This document shows positions 9,305-21,256 of a DNA stretch of 64,000 nt, piece after piece. The position numbers and the translations under genes were made by a program. Positions within the stretch are counted from its first letter, which is position 1; every line of letters starts with the position of its first letter. A model generated the notes under the pieces. The model saw nothing but the letters and a program-made list of their open reading frames with translations. It did not search any database and was not told the origin of the DNA. Origin of the DNA: Branchinecta lynchi (Eukaryota; Arthropoda; Branchiopoda; Anostraca; Branchinectidae); NCBI GenBank assembly GCA_023053575.1, contig JAKZAP010000004.1, positions 2,765,483 through 2,829,482 of the forward strand, given 5' to 3'.

Positions 9305-12300
9305 ATCGGATAGATTGGAGCAAAACTAGACCTACGTTGCCCGGGCAACGTGAAGTGTTGCGGCAACCTTTGTCCGGCTTCGCCGGCTAAAGTGTTGCGA
9401 AAGCAACACTTTGGTTTTGTTTCTTCGCTGTCGGTTAAATGCTGAAATTGTCAACTTATCGAAGCTTTTAAAACGGTATGTTCTAAAAAGAATAATCACA
9501 TAATCAAAAGCTGTTCTTTAGCGTTGTAAAACCAACAACAAAACAATATCGGAAGAAGGCTATTTGTAACGTTTCAGGATTAAAATACCATAGATGACAC
9601 TATTAATTATTACAAAACTACCTTATTGTTTTACATTACCGTATCGTTTGTACCCGTTGCGTAAACAGTTAATCCTAGGTTATAGCGATAGACCATCGAT
9701 ACAAACTTTCTTACTGTCATATTTACAGAAATCGAATACAATGTGCACCAATTTTCAAAAATTTCTAGCCCCTCGTGAACCGATCTTACTTACAAGTCCG
9801 TCTCCCGTGATTGACAATAAATTCACCGGAAACAAATAATGGATGCACCAGCTATCAAAAGTTGCAAACCCCTCATCGCTGAAGATGATTATAGCATAAA
9901 AGCCGATTATTACTTACAAGTCCCATGCATGTCTTACAATTGGGAACAAAATTGTTCTTACCATCGAATACACCTGAGACAAATAACAGGTATACCAACT
10001 AGCAAAAGCTGCAAACTCCTCGTTGCCGAAGATGATTATGAGCTAACAGTCGACTGTTGCTTACAGTCGAATGTTGCTTACAAGTCCCTTACATGTCTCA
10101 CAACTGGTATCGCCTATTTTTGGTTTCAGTGTGTACCTTACTCCTGAAGTTGTCAACCCCTTGAAACTTTCAAACTGGCTTATCTCATGAAGGATTTTTG
10201 TTCAGAAAATTTGATGGCATATATTTTGATCAGCTCTTCAAGGGCTATCGATTGCCCTAACCACAACAAAAGCATATCGGAAAAAGGGACTTAAATTGAC
10301 TTTGCAGTCAGTTGAACTTTATCCTTTTCAATCGTAGACATCGTGACGGATGAAAACTTGGAATAATATCCTATATAATCTAGTTGGTATTATAAAGCTA
10401 TCCGTAACTTTTTAGGATTAAAATACCATAGATGACCCTATTAATTATTACGAAACTACCTTGTTTTACATTACAGTATCGTTTGTACCCGTTGCGTTAA
10501 CAGTAAATCCTAGGTTACAGCGATAGACCAACGATACAAACTTTCTTACCGTCAGATTTATATAAATCGAATACAATGTGCAACAATTTGCACTAATTTC
10601 TAACCCCTCGTGCACCGATTCTACTGACAAGTCCCTTTCCCGTGATAGACATCAAGTTCACCGGATAAAAATAATGGGTATACCGACTAGCAAAAGTTGC
10701 AAACCCCTCATCGCTGAAGATTTGTGTAGCATAACAGCCGATTATTACTTACAAGTCCCTTGCATGTTTTACATTTGGGAACCAAATTGTTCATCAAATG
10801 ACAGGTACGCCAACTAGCGAGAGCTGCAAACCCCTCATTGCCGAAGATGATTATGAGCTAACAGTTGCCTGTCGCGTACAAATCCCCTAAATGTCTCACA
10901 AGTGGTATCGCCTATTTTTGGTTTCAGTGTGTACCTTACTACTGAAGTTGTCAACCCCTTGAAACTTTCAAACTGGTGTATCTCATAAAGGAATTTTTTT
11001 TACCAAAAAATGGATGTCATATACTTTGATCAGCTCATCAGCGGCTATCGATTGCCGTCGAAGTTGAACTTTATCCTTTTCAATCGTAGATATCGTGACG
11101 GATGAAAACTTGGAACAATATCTTATATAATCTAGTTGATATTATAAAGCTATCCGTAACTTTTCAGGATTAAAATACCATAGATGACACTATTAATTAT
11201 TACAAAATTACCTTATTGTTTTACATTACCGTATCGTTTGTACCCGTTGCGTAAACAGTTAATCCTAGGTTATAGCGATAGACCATCGATACAAACTTTC
11301 TTACTGTCATATTTACAGAAATCGAATACAATGTGCACCAATTTTCAAAAATTTCTAGCCTCTCGTGAACCGATTCTTGCTTACAAGTCCGTCTCCCGTG
11401 ATTGACATCAAATTCACCGGAAACAAATAATGGATATACCAGCTATCAAAAGTTGCAAGCCCCTCATCGCTGAAGATGATTATAGCATAAGCTTTTTAAA
11501 CGGGATGTTCTAAAAAAAATAATCATATGATCAAAAGGTATTCTTCAGCGTTGTAAAAACAACAACAAAATAATATAGGAAGAAGGGACTAAATTAACTT
11601 TGCAGTCAGTTGTACTTTATCCTTTTCAATCGTAGACATCGTGACGGATGAAAACTTGGAACAATATCTTATATAATCTAGTTGGTAATAGAAAGCTATC
11701 CGTAACTTTTCAGGATTAAAATACTATAGATGACCCTATCAATTATTATGAAACTACCTCATTGCTTTACATTTTCGTTTGTATCCGTTGTGTAAACAGT
11801 TAATCCTCGGTTACATTGATAGACCATCGACACAAACTTTCTTACCGTCAGATTTATAGAAATCGAATACAATGTGCACCCATTTGCAAAAATTCCTAGC
11901 CCCTCGTGAACCGATTCCTACTTACAAGTCCCTCTCCCGTGATATACATTAAGTTAACCGGAAACAAATAATGGGTACACCAGGTAGCAAAAGCTGCAAA
12001 CCCATCATCGCAGAAGATGATTGTAGCATAACAGCCGATTATTACTTACAAGTCCCTTGCATATCTTACCATTGGGAACCAAATTGTTCTTACCATCGAA
12101 TACACCGGAAACAAATAACAGGTATACCAACAAGCAAAAGCTGCAAACCCCTCATTACCAAAGATGATTATGGGCTAACAGTCGACTGTTGCTTAAAAGT
12201 CCCCTATATGTATCATAACTGGAATCACCTATTTTTGGTTTCAATGTACCTTACTATGAAGTTGTCAACCCCTTTGAAATTTTCAAACTGGTGTATCTCA

Positions 12301-12440
12301 TGAAGGAATTTTTGTACCAAAAAATGGATGGCATATACTTTGATCGGCTCATCAATGGCTATCGATTGCCGTCGAAAAAAAAATTCTACCTGTCTTAGTT
12401 CAAAAGTTGACTTTTTTGCCGTAGGCCAACTTTCTAACGT
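9305..12440 (+). repeat. Hairpin-rich repeat family, tandem locus
   Basis: The left terminus holds three consecutive stem-loops: ACGTTGCCCGGGCAACGT (9333-9350, perfect palindrome), CCGGCTTCGCCGG, and GTGTTGCGAAAGCAACAC. Downstream the block AGGATTAAAATACCATAGATG recurs at about 9576, 10418, 11166 and 11713, so four unequal units (roughly 840, 750 and 550 bp apart) are arranged head to tail. Within each unit a ~140-bp subrepeat, GCAAAAG(C/T)TGCAAACCCCTC, is repeated. Some units read through as short frames containing SKSCKPLIAEDDY; these frames vary and I regard them as incidental. A single reversed copy lies at 2491-3405. Confidence 0.75.
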
Positions 12441-13715
12441 CACGACTTAGAAAGGAGCAAAGGATAAGCTCTAGTTTCTTTAGCAATGAGAGAACTTTTA
12501 AAGTTTAAGAGGCACATCTGATACCGTTACTCTACCACAAACCAAAGTGCAAAAAAAAAAAATTATAAACTCAGCTGAAATCGTCGCAGACATGGACAGA
12601 AACAATAGATGGCAGCACTTTCGGACCCGTGGGAAAAAGTCACTTTTTTGTCTCTGTAGATTTTTCTATTTATCAGTCAAAGAAGATATGTTGGCTGTGG
12701 GGCCGGGTAACTGCCGCATATATTTAACACTTATAGATTTTAGTCCATCTTCAATTTGAAACTGGTGCCTGCCTGCTTGCGTGCTAGAACGGAGCTTTCC
12801 ACTCGAAAGCAGAAACATCTTTTGATGAAACGAAAGGTTCGCTACACAACTTCAGATAGTCCTCTCTGACATAGGCTATATAACTCCACTTCACTTCGCA
12901 AACCGTAGGCTCTGGCTCGATGACAAGCAAAAACCATCCTTATTGGCCCCAGGCAAGAGTTCTACGGAGCTTTCCAAAATGTAATGTCATATTCATCAAT
13001 CCGGCCTAAGGTCCACACTTTCCGTAAAAACCGCACAGGTTAGACCCTTCTCAGTTACCAGGAATAAAATGAAATCGGAGTCATAGGAAAAAAAAAAAAA
13101 AAAAAAAAAAACGAGGACAAAACCAAAGTGTTGCTCTCGCAACACAATTGATATCGGGGATAATAATACAATGAATGAAATCAAAAATGTACTGTATTGG
13201 TGAAAATAAATAGGACATCAAGCTTATACCTAAGTGAAGAGCTTAAATGACTCGAGGTCCTTAGCCTCTGAAATAACTGAAGAGTGCTCCTAAATACGAG
13301 GACAATAAAATATCCGATCTTGTCATCCCCACCGCAAAGGGGGAAGCCGGTGCTCTAAAAAACGGGCCTATTTCACGGTAGATAACGGAAATTTCCATAG
13401 AAGACCCGATTCCCTCAGCTGATTACACCGAAACATTATTGAGCTTATCTTCCACGGTGTCTCAGTCACTGGTTTCAGAATTCATTACTCATCCGAAAGC
13501 CTACTTAGAACAATAAGTCTTTTTATCGTAGGGATCAGGTTCTAGTCAATAGAGGGCTCGTATATGGGGGGATCAGTGACTTACATATTTTGTATTATTC
13601 TGTGTCGTATTATGATATTACCTTAATTTGCACTTCGGAGGAAATAAGGTCCATGATAGACCTGTTGTGCTACGTCTACTGTTTGTTTCCTTGTTGGATG
13701 GTCTTCTGTTCTCTA
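12441..13715. other. No gene; poly(A) run and a hairpin fragment
   Basis: An A-run of about 24 lies at 13088-13111, followed at 13121 by AAAACCAAAGTGTTGCTCTCG then CAACAC, a fragment of the terminal hairpin of the 9.3-kb family. The rest shows no repeat or gene that I recognise. Confidence 0.4.
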
Positions 13716-13953
13716 CACTGTCAGAAGTTTCATAAGAGATAGCGTATAACACTTTCAAGAATAACACCTTTTCACTTAGAAATAAAGGGTTGTGACCATT
13801 TAAGTTTACACTATTTCGTGCCTAGATCTCCAACAACACCTTCAGTTGGTAAAAATACTAACGGGAAAGAAAGAAAAAAACAGATAACATCCCAAAGTGT
13901 TATCTATTGAAACCGCGCATCCTTCTATTGTCTTTATGTAACTTCTGACAGTG
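13716..13953. mobile_element. CACTGTCAGAAGTT-TIR element, short copy
   Basis: It starts CACTGTCAGAAGTTTCATAA and ends TAACTTCTGACAGTG. The right end includes CAGATAACATC, AGTGTTATCT and TTGAAACCGCGCATCCT, which match the fuller copy at 57763-58118. TA flanks both sides, so a TA target duplication is possible. A solo right end (CTTCTGACAGTG) is also present at about 17570-17583. Confidence 0.65.
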
Positions 13954-14070
13954 TAGTATTTTTACCTATTGAAGGTGTTGCTGGAGATCTAGGCACTAAA
14001 TAGTATAAACTTAATTGGTCATAAGACTTTATTTCTAAGTGAAAAGGTTTTATTCTTGAAAGTGTTATGC
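13750..14070. repeat. Long inverted repeat around the TIR element's right end
   Basis: The arm at 13750-13861 (ACACTTTCAAGAATAACACC ... CTTCAGTTGGTAAAAATACT) is complementary to 13957-14070 (AGTATTTTTACCTATTGAAG ... GAAAGTGTTA), with about 95 bp between them. The second arm lies outside the TIR element of 13716-13953, so the hairpin is either a separate fold-back element or a rearranged duplicate. Confidence 0.65.
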
Positions 14071-14082
14071 GCAATCTGTTAT

Positions 14083-14107
14083 GAATGAATGAATGAATGA
14101 ATGAATG
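14083..14107 (+). repeat. (ATGA)n microsatellite
   Basis: GAATGAATGAATGAATGAAT follows the hairpin arm. It may be a retroelement tail, but no coding remnant lies next to it. Confidence 0.6.
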
Positions 14108-14429
14108 TATTCCCAAAAAAAAGCCCCATGGGCCATGGTGGGACAAAATATAAAAATAACTTCGGACAGCGTACCTCGCTTATAATGTTGATTTTGAGCG
14201 TTTATAATCCCACTGGGATTTAATGGGTTTACCTTATATTTTTACTTGTTGATTAAATTAAATGGTGGTAGGCCTACTAGCTGTCGGCTTACTAGCTGTT
14301 CACAAATATATATATTACCATATAGATCACGACATATTAACTACAGGTGCTTTCTTAAAATTACTTTTTTTGTGGCACTTGTTAGCTCCGCTCAAGGACC
14401 ATATACCGATCAAAGTCCGAGCCGGATTC

Positions 14430-15240
14430 GATGACTGTGGGGGGAGTTAGAAGGGGTAAATAAGTAAATCTTGTGACAAGCTTAGAGTGGACGATCGGGA
14501 TGAAATTTGGTGGGAAGAATAAGCTGCATTATTGACAGAAGCGGACCGGATCCCGGCACTGTGGGGGAGTTGGAGGGGGAGTTTCGAGTATTCTGATGAT
14601 CCCAAGTGCAAGTACTTCCAGATGTGCTATGACGATGAAACTTGACCGATATATCAGTGATCCGACAAGATTGATTTCGAAGTAGTCACTACACCGACTG
14701 TTTTATCGGGGAGGAGTGGAGGGAGGTGGAATCCAGAATCTTGTGGCACGCACTACTTTCGAACGGGTGATCGTGTCTGAACGAAACTTGAAGTTTGAAC
14801 AAGGTGTGGAAAAGTATCTCAGATTTTCCATTATAGGTTCGGAATAGATCTGATAACTGAGGGGGGGGGGGCAGAAATCTCGTGACACGCTTAGAGTGAA
14901 GGGGTTAAGATGAAGTTTGGTGGGAAGTCCTAAATATATCATTTATAGAACGACACTGGATCCGGACACTTTGGGGGGAGTTTGTAGGGTGGGGGGGGGA
15001 TTCGAATGACCTTGATACTTCTAAATATGCTAAGACAATGAAACTTGGTAGGCTTAGCAAGGATCTGACCAGATTGACTTTGAAATAGTCACTTCCCCGA
15101 TCCGATAATCGTGGGGTAAGTGAGGGAAAGGGAATCCAGAGTCTTCTGTCACGCATAACTTTCGAACGGGTGAATGGTTCCGAATAAAACTTGATGTTTT
15201 CATTCACACAACTGGGCTGGATCCGGGCAATGGTTATAAT
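14430..15240 (-). repeat. Diverged copy of the 281-bp array family
   Basis: Repeated stretches GATGAAATTTGGTGGGAAG, CTTTCGAACGGGTGA and GGGGGAGTTGGAGGGGG are, on the minus strand, the CACCAAGTTTCATC, TCACCCGTTCAAAAG and CCCCTCCAACTCCCCC blocks of the array at 23.1-24.8 kb. About three degenerate units are present with irregular spacing, so the copy is much older than the clean array. Confidence 0.6.
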
Positions 15241-16223
15241 TTGTTTTTACTTATAAAAATAGTTCCTTAAAGTGTTCCTTAAACCGAAAGTACAAAAAAT
15301 ACTGTTGAGCAAACCAGACATTTCCTTAGATAAGCTAGGTACATGACGTGATCCTCAAAGGCCCATGGTTCATGTTTGCCTGAAGGGATTTGCTTATGAC
15401 TGATTAAACTAAACCCACGAATGTACAAATTCCCAATTTCATCGTCTGACCAAACCTCGCAAGTGCCAAATGAGCTTCTAGCTCTTGTTTACCTAGTGTC
15501 GAAGCCATCGACAATGTTGCATATATTTCAAAAAGTTCAAAACTTTCTGAAACTTCTTTATGCTTTGAAGCGATATCTCGGCTCTTCTTGGCAAGGGCCC
15601 TCGTCAGGCAGTCGAGAAGGGCCGAAATATTGCCGCCGGAGCATCGTACGTGACGTATCCGTTTTCTGTACTGCTGGAATATATACCGAGGGACCAAACG
15701 AGTGGAGAGATTGGAACGGAACTTGACAGGAAAAGGTCATATGCTCTAGATGACTCATTTTGGGGCCCAGACAGATTTGACCTCGGAGGGGGATGGGGGG
15801 TGGAAGGGGGGTCGGAAATTCATTAGAAATGCTCAGATTCAACTAAAACTTGATAGGTGGTATTTTGAGGGCATTTTGTGACGTTCACACCTACTTTCTT
15901 TGAGCACCTAGCCTGCTCGTAACAAGTGTCATATGACATTCAGAGTAACATGAAATGGCTGGGGTGAAGGAGGGGGGGAGGTCACGTACTGAAATGATGA
16001 AGTAAAATAGAAAATTAGGTTTTAGTTTTGTGCCTCTGACACAGGTTAAGTGTATCGAAGCTGTCATGAGCGCGTTTACTTACTTTAGTTTGTTGTTACT
16101 TGAAAGATGGTGAAATTTGAACAGCATTTTTGCGATTCGCTCATTTTCACAAATGTAATTTTTCAAAAGCCTTTACACTCCTGTTACCTATAGTTCTCAC
16201 TCTTGTAACTTAGTTCTCTAAGG
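15241..16223. other. No gene; degenerate repeat fragments
   Basis: At 15570-15650 there is a decayed copy of the GGGCCGAAATAT repeat (CGATATCTCGGCTCTTCTTG and GAAGGGCCGAAATATTGCCG in opposite orientation). At 15710-15860 are further AACTTGATAGG-type pieces of the array family. Frames around 15404-15842 are overlapping and give no known domain. Confidence 0.4.
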
Positions 16224-16830
16224 TATTACCAGGGACCCATACATTTCCTGTAATGTTTCCTTACAGTGGGCCAGTCATTTCCTATGCTTCTATGTTGCTA
16301 TGTTGCCCGAGCCTCAGCTAGTTTCCAACAATTCCGCTTGGGTCGAATCGGCGTTCTTGCTCAGATAGAAAAAAAATTGTTCCCACAAGTTTCAAAGAAC
16401 ACAGAAGCCGTAGGCAAATCGGGTTCTTTTTACGCCGAAAGACCACAAGACAACTTACCATACATTGTCAATGGCTGCATCTTTGACACAACACAACTCT
16501 TCATTCATGCACAAAAATGATTATATACAAATAATACCTTTCTGTATGAGCCATCTTCACTCAGGACTATCCAGCATGCCACCAGGTATCTAAGCTAGGA
16601 CAAAAGATTCAGGACATTCTTCCATTACAGAGAAATAATATTCCCTAGTTCAGCACAATAGCTGCGATAGTAGGCTCTGATAGTAAGCTCTGGATAGTAG
16701 GGTATTTTATCCCCGCGGGTATTTCTCGAACTATCTCACGCTCGGTCAAGAGCGCATCAAAAATCTCTTAATGACTGGCCCCTGTGAGGAAACATTACAG
16801 GAAATTTATAGGTCCCACTCCCTGGTATTA
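16224..16830. mobile_element. TIR element, TA(A/T)TACCAGGGA ends
   Basis: The left end (TATTACCAGGGACC, then ATTTCCTGTAATGTTTCCTT and GGGCCAGTCATT) and the reversed right end (TAATACCAGGGAGTGGGACC, then ATTTCCTGTAATGTTTCCTC and GGGGCCAGTCATT) match over about 55 bp. The 607-bp interior has no transposase-like frame. No other copy is seen in the window. Confidence 0.7.
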
Positions 16831-17083
16831 CTTGATTTAATCTTGCTGAAAAGGTTACGACAAAACCACTCATTGGCCAATCTCTTTAATTGGTCGCTGG
16901 AGTCCGAGACGTTCACTTGAAGTCGTGACTCGGCCGGATTTTCAGACGAGTCCGAGTCCTGCTCGTAAGTGACGAGACCGAGAGGAGTCCGAGTCCATGA
17001 ACAAGGCGTCTCGAGCCGAGTCCATAGTCCGAGTCCACCAGCTTTGAACAAATAAGACCATGCGACTTACTTCGCTCCTAAAT

Positions 17084-17345
17084 GTGGAAACTGGACCATT
17101 TCGTCATGTGATATGACGTTCTTAACGAATTTGTGATGAACAGGGTATTAGGCTGCTACGATTTGGTTTATTCCACTTGCTATCACCTTGCTAATTTAAA
17201 AGAGGTTTAAAGGGATGATTTAATTAGGTTAGTTCAATACTTGTTTGGTAATTGGGAGGGGGGGGGGTGAAGTGTCTTGGTTATAAGGCTGTTTACACCA
17301 CATTTGAGCGTGTTGTGCACTTGTCCTATTTTACGATGTCGCCTT
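17084..17345 (+). repeat. Dispersed repeat, first of three copies
   Basis: Blocks GGAAACTGGA, CGATTTGGTTTATT(C/G)CACTTG, TTAAAGGG(A)TGATT, GTCTTGGTT(A/C)TAA and GAGCG(T/C)..GCGCAC-like are shared in order with 26650-27040 and in part with 25940-26110. I do not recognise the family, and no terminal repeats are evident. Confidence 0.55.
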
Positions 17346-18970
17346 CTGTTAGAACGTCTGGAATAACAGAGGAGAAAACAGAGAATCGCATGGGTGCACT
17401 ATAAGAAGTTTCGACAATTTCAAGAATTATTACACGTTACTGAATTCGGTAAAGAGCAACCATTGCAGAAGAATGACTCTTGAAGGTCATAATACAACTG
17501 TTCTGTGACATCAACAGACAGTGGGTTATCTCAAATCTGTTGAACGCGCATCTTTCTGTAAATTATGAATCTTCTGACAGTGTGGTCATTAGCTACCAAA
17601 AGGTTTGTTTTTATAGTTTTCCAAACTGCTTGACTTGGCCCCGCAGCCTCCGTTGCCGACCCTGAATCCACACATAAGCCTCAGATATTCAGCTAGATAA
17701 ACTTCCTCTATCCCCAAACGACTGTAGTTATGACAAGGTATCTGTCCCGGGGATCCATTCGGAAATTCCAATCTGAACGCTAGCGGATACTGGAACAGAA
17801 GACAAAAGCCTTTCCCTATCCCTGTCATATTGAAGTGGGATACGGTTTGTAAAGGGCAGAATATGGTAATACCGAGCAATCATTCTCTTTTTTTTATGTC
17901 GGGATCCCCTCCAGTAAATAGAATCCCTGGGACCAAATTGGAGGAAGGATACATAGAAATGGTCTTTCTAGTTAACGGCCCGATGTTTACCCACTGTCGC
18001 GAAAAACAAACAATTCTTGTCAAAGATTAGCTTATGAAATTTTCCTAACTAGAGCAGGTGAAAGAAAAGGATCCGCGGGGCAACAGGGAGGAAAACAGTT
18101 ACTCGGTACAAATTGTTCGAAGAATATTTTTGAACAAACGGTAAAAGAGGCTCGACTGATTACGAGTTGTCACTGGAAATAGCAGTTAGTATACCTACCT
18201 TATCACATACAAAGCAAATATAAGGTTTGAAGCCAAGCTGACCATTCATTTCAAATACAATAGAAAAAACGGGAGTTCTGTGGAAGTTTTTATTCAAAGT
18301 GGTCAAACGTATTATGGATTTTTGGAGTGGGCCGTTTTCCGGGTAAAAGCTCCTGCGCTTTCCCAGACGGATGGTAAATTGTAAATATACAAAGAACTCA
18401 GACTTTTAAATAATCACAGATTTGTACATATACACTTTTAACACGCATATTTTATCTTTCGTTATTTTATTTTTATCTGCATGTCGTTCAGTCCGCACCG
18501 TTCTGGTCTTTAGTTCCATGTCGTCTTATTGTCTGTTGGTTCCGCATCGTTTTCCTGTTGCGATTGTGGTGGATTTTATGATTTAATTTTGTTTTTTTCG
18601 CTAAGGACCGTTTGCCGGAAATGTAACCGAAATATCCAAAATTTATTTATCCCTGGCACATCATCTTGGAGGGGTAACTAGCTGATCAAGAAAAAAAAGA
18701 CACGAAAATCTCGTTTCTTCTATTGTATACAAAGCAAAGTCTCGGAAGTAGTGACGCATGTTAAAAAATTAACTGTATACTATTACAACTTATGTGGTGT
18801 AAAAAAATAAAAAACAACCGGTCAGTATCGGATTTGCATAACCAGGCATGGAAATGAATCGATGGCAATCACGATTGCCGGGCTTAGATTGCGGGCCCCC
18901 CAAGACAATATATGTAGTTTCTTAGCACGTCTTCCAGCAGCTTGATGAAGAAAGTGGAGCTCTACCCAAT
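17346..18970. other. No gene recognised
   Basis: The sequence contains the solo TIR end near 17570-17583 and a T-rich stretch at 18560-18600. Short frames have no recognisable domain. Confidence 0.35.
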
Positions 18971-19232
18971 TATTCAAACAATGTTTACAACGGATACGTC
19001 AACTATGATTCTTCATCAGCGATATTTCGGCCCTTCTTGGCAAGGGTCAGGCTGTCAATCCTCTGGTTCAAATTCGGGGAAGGAACCGGAGGATTGATTC
19101 AGAGGATAGACAAGGGGAAGTTGAACGAGAGTATTGACAGCCTGACGAGAACCCTTGCCAAGAAGGGCCGAAATATCGCTGATAAAGAATCATAGCTGAC
19201 GTATCCGTTGTAAACATTGTTTGAATAAATGT
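18971..19232. repeat. GGGCCGAAATATCGCT family, fold-back pair
   Basis: The left arm 18971-19072 reads TATTCAAACAATG ... AGCGATATTTCGGCCCTTCT. The right arm 19129-19232 is its reverse complement (AAGAAGGGCCGAAATATCGC ... CATTGTTTGAATA). The arms are about 100 bp each around a ~55-bp spacer. In the + arm the sequence translates as SIDSLTRTLAKKGRNIADKE, one more residue and a stop, followed by AATAAA. Confidence 0.7.
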
Positions 19233-19433
19233 TTCAAAGTCAACTTGGGCTCAAAGAATATTTATCTACCCAATTTCCGATTCTTTTCCGGTTTCCGGCC
19301 ACCATCGGTCCGATGAGGATTTTATTTTGGAAAACAAGGACATAGAAAAGGTCAGCCGTCTTCTACATTCCAATTGACAGACACGCTTGAGTGACCGCAG
19401 AGAGGGAACAGACATTATAAACTATGCTCTACC

Positions 19434-19626
19434 CAAGGCCGTATCCAGGGGGGAGGGGGAGGGTGTTGAACCCTCACCCCTGAAATGTACAAAAATTTTC
19501 ATTTTTATAGGCTTTTCCCTCTGATTTATGTCTTTTTTGTACTTTTATGTCCGATCCGCAGGCAAACCCCCCTCCCCCCCCGAAAGGCGAAACCCCCCTC
19601 CGAAAAAAATTCTGGATACGGGCCTG
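19434..19626. mobile_element. CAAGGCCGTATCC hAT-like MITE, copy 1
   Basis: Left end CAAGGCCGTATCCAGG and right end CTGGATACGGGCCTG form a 16-bp inverted repeat. The flanks GCTCTACC (19426-19433) and GTTCTACC (19627-19634) agree at 7 of 8 bases, an 8-bp target duplication as in hAT elements. The interior has G-rich then C-rich runs around TTTTTATAGGCTTTTCCCTC and a TTTTTTGTACTTTT block, both shared with the copies at 31063, 35753 and 55105. Confidence 0.85.
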
Positions 19627-19688
19627 GTTCTACCCCAGCCTAGACCGCAACTGTCAGTAAGTTTTTGTATTTTTGTTTTTGTTCACTT

Positions 19689-20399
19689 AGAGCGTGTTCC
19701 ACGTTTTTAACAGTAGTAACTATTAGTTACTATTTTCGTTCAAGCCTCGTGAAAAGTTACGACGCTGACCGTTTCAAACTTCTCAAAATAGTAAACATTT
19801 ACTGCCCCCCTTGGGAGCGTAGTGGTCATTACGACCTCTGTGACAACCTCTGTGCCCCACCCCACCTTTCGCGGAATGATATTTTGACGAAAATAGAAAA
19901 ATGCGTTCCAGCCCTGACCCCAAGAAGCGATCCTTGGCGCCATGCGTACTAACTACGGTAACTAGGGTGGAACACGCTAGTGTTGGGCGATATTCGATAC
20001 GATAATCGAAATATCGATAATGTTGAAAAATATTGATATTTCGATATTGACTTTTCAAATATCGATATTTTCGATAGTTGCATTGATGTGTAATAGTTCG
20101 ATCATTAGGAATTTTCAGAATAAAAGAAAGAACAGGGATTTCAGACTTGATTTTGATTCGGGAGGAGAAACAGACTGGGAGGGAAAAGCATGGAAATGCT
20201 ACTATTTCTTAAAGGGAATGCTTGATCTTGTTGTTTTAGTTCAATTTTGTTCTGGTTAAGTTTTTGTGTCCATGAAAAATGTAGCAGTATAACCATTATC
20301 AAATATCGGTTTACGATAATCGAAATATCGATAATCGAATTTGAAGATACCGATATTTCGATATCCCTAAATATCGCCCAACATAGTAACACGCTCTTA
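19689..20399. mobile_element. AGAGCGTGTTCCAC-TIR element with a nested MITE
   Basis: The left end AGAGCGTGTTCCAC (about 19690) is mirrored by GTGGAACACGCT (19967-19978), but the right end is interrupted: a MITE (19979-20387) sits inside the terminal repeat, after which AACACGCTCTTAA completes it. TTA next to both ends would fit a 3-bp duplication of the PIF/Harbinger kind; that assignment is inference. Without the insert the element is about 290 bp. Confidence 0.75.
19979..20387. mobile_element. TGTTGGGCGATAT MITE (nested)
   Basis: The ends AGTGTTGGGCGATAT and ATATCGCCCAACATAGT are inverted copies. A perfect 8-bp direct repeat, AACACGCT, lies at 19971-19978 and 20388-20395. The ends are rich in GATATCGA-type dimers. 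The terminal sequence and 8-bp duplication fit a hAT-type non-autonomous element. A diverged relative is at 35345-35690. Confidence 0.85.
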
Positions 20400-20442
20400 A
20401 TCCGCGTTCACAAGCATGCCTAGCCAAGCGCAGATTCCTACT

Positions 20443-21226
20443 GTGCTTTTTAGCGCCACCGGTATTTTTCGCCACTGGGTACTTTTTGCCACTTTGGGTT
20501 TCGATAAATATCCTACTGACGAGCTGAACCTTGTTTATTAGTGACCTAGGATCTATTGCCACTCTTATAACTCATTAAATAATCCAGTTGGCCTAGCAAT
20601 TCAACAAGTAACATCTTATGACTTTTTTAGGACCTTGCCAGAAAATTTCTTGAAACATTTGATTTATATATACAGAAAATTCAATAGAGTAAAATGACGA
20701 AAACTCGCAAAACATTGTTAAAACTTGCAAGATGTCGAGTCCAAGTGTACTAAACTAGACACTCTTCTCGAAAAGATGAGACACTTCTTCTTAAAATATG
20801 GTTGCTACTGCCGCTTCTTCGCGAACGCGTTTCCGAATCACCGCTTTCACTTGAATAACTTCTGCTTCTGCACATTCAGGCCCATGTCCCTCATGCGGTT
20901 TGGTGAGCACGAATTGCCTCATAGCTCGCAAAACCGCTCTTGGAACCTTGGGGCAGGGATAGTACTTTTTGTCTCCATTGTTAGACTATAGCGAAACAAA
21001 AATCTGTTACCGATATAGCGCTAGCAGCAGTTTTTCTTTTAATACTTTTCTAGTGTTAATCCCGTACATCCTACGTAGTAGCAAGACGTAGCGCAAAATC
21101 CTTCTGAGACCCTTCCGTTAATCCCACCACTTATCTGTAATATGTTTTTGTCCTTTTCTACCTGCTGCGTTACCTATAGTGACGAAAAATACCCAGTGGC
21201 GAAAAATCACGGTGGCGCTAAAGCAC
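20443..21226. mobile_element. TIR element, GTGCTTT(TT)AGCGCCACC ends
   Basis: The left end (GTGCTTTTTAGCGCCACC, then ATTTTTCGCCACTGGGTA) and the reversed right end (GTGCTTTAGCGCCACC, then ATTTTTCGCCACTGGGTA) match over about 48 bp. The 784-bp interior has a plus-strand frame at 20725-20991 with no recognised domain, so I treat the element as non-autonomous. Confidence 0.7.
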
Positions 21227-21256
21227 GTATCTCCCGAGTTCTAGACTATTCTAGAG

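Noticed and set aside
9839..10147. 102-codon frame with repeated CKPLIAEDDY words, considered as a repeat protein
   Set aside because: It is a translation of a tandem nucleotide repeat; the frame breaks in the other units and there is no signal of a gene start or end.
20725..20991. 88-codon frame considered as a transposase remnant of the TIR element
   Set aside because: No DDE-type or zinc-finger pattern is visible.
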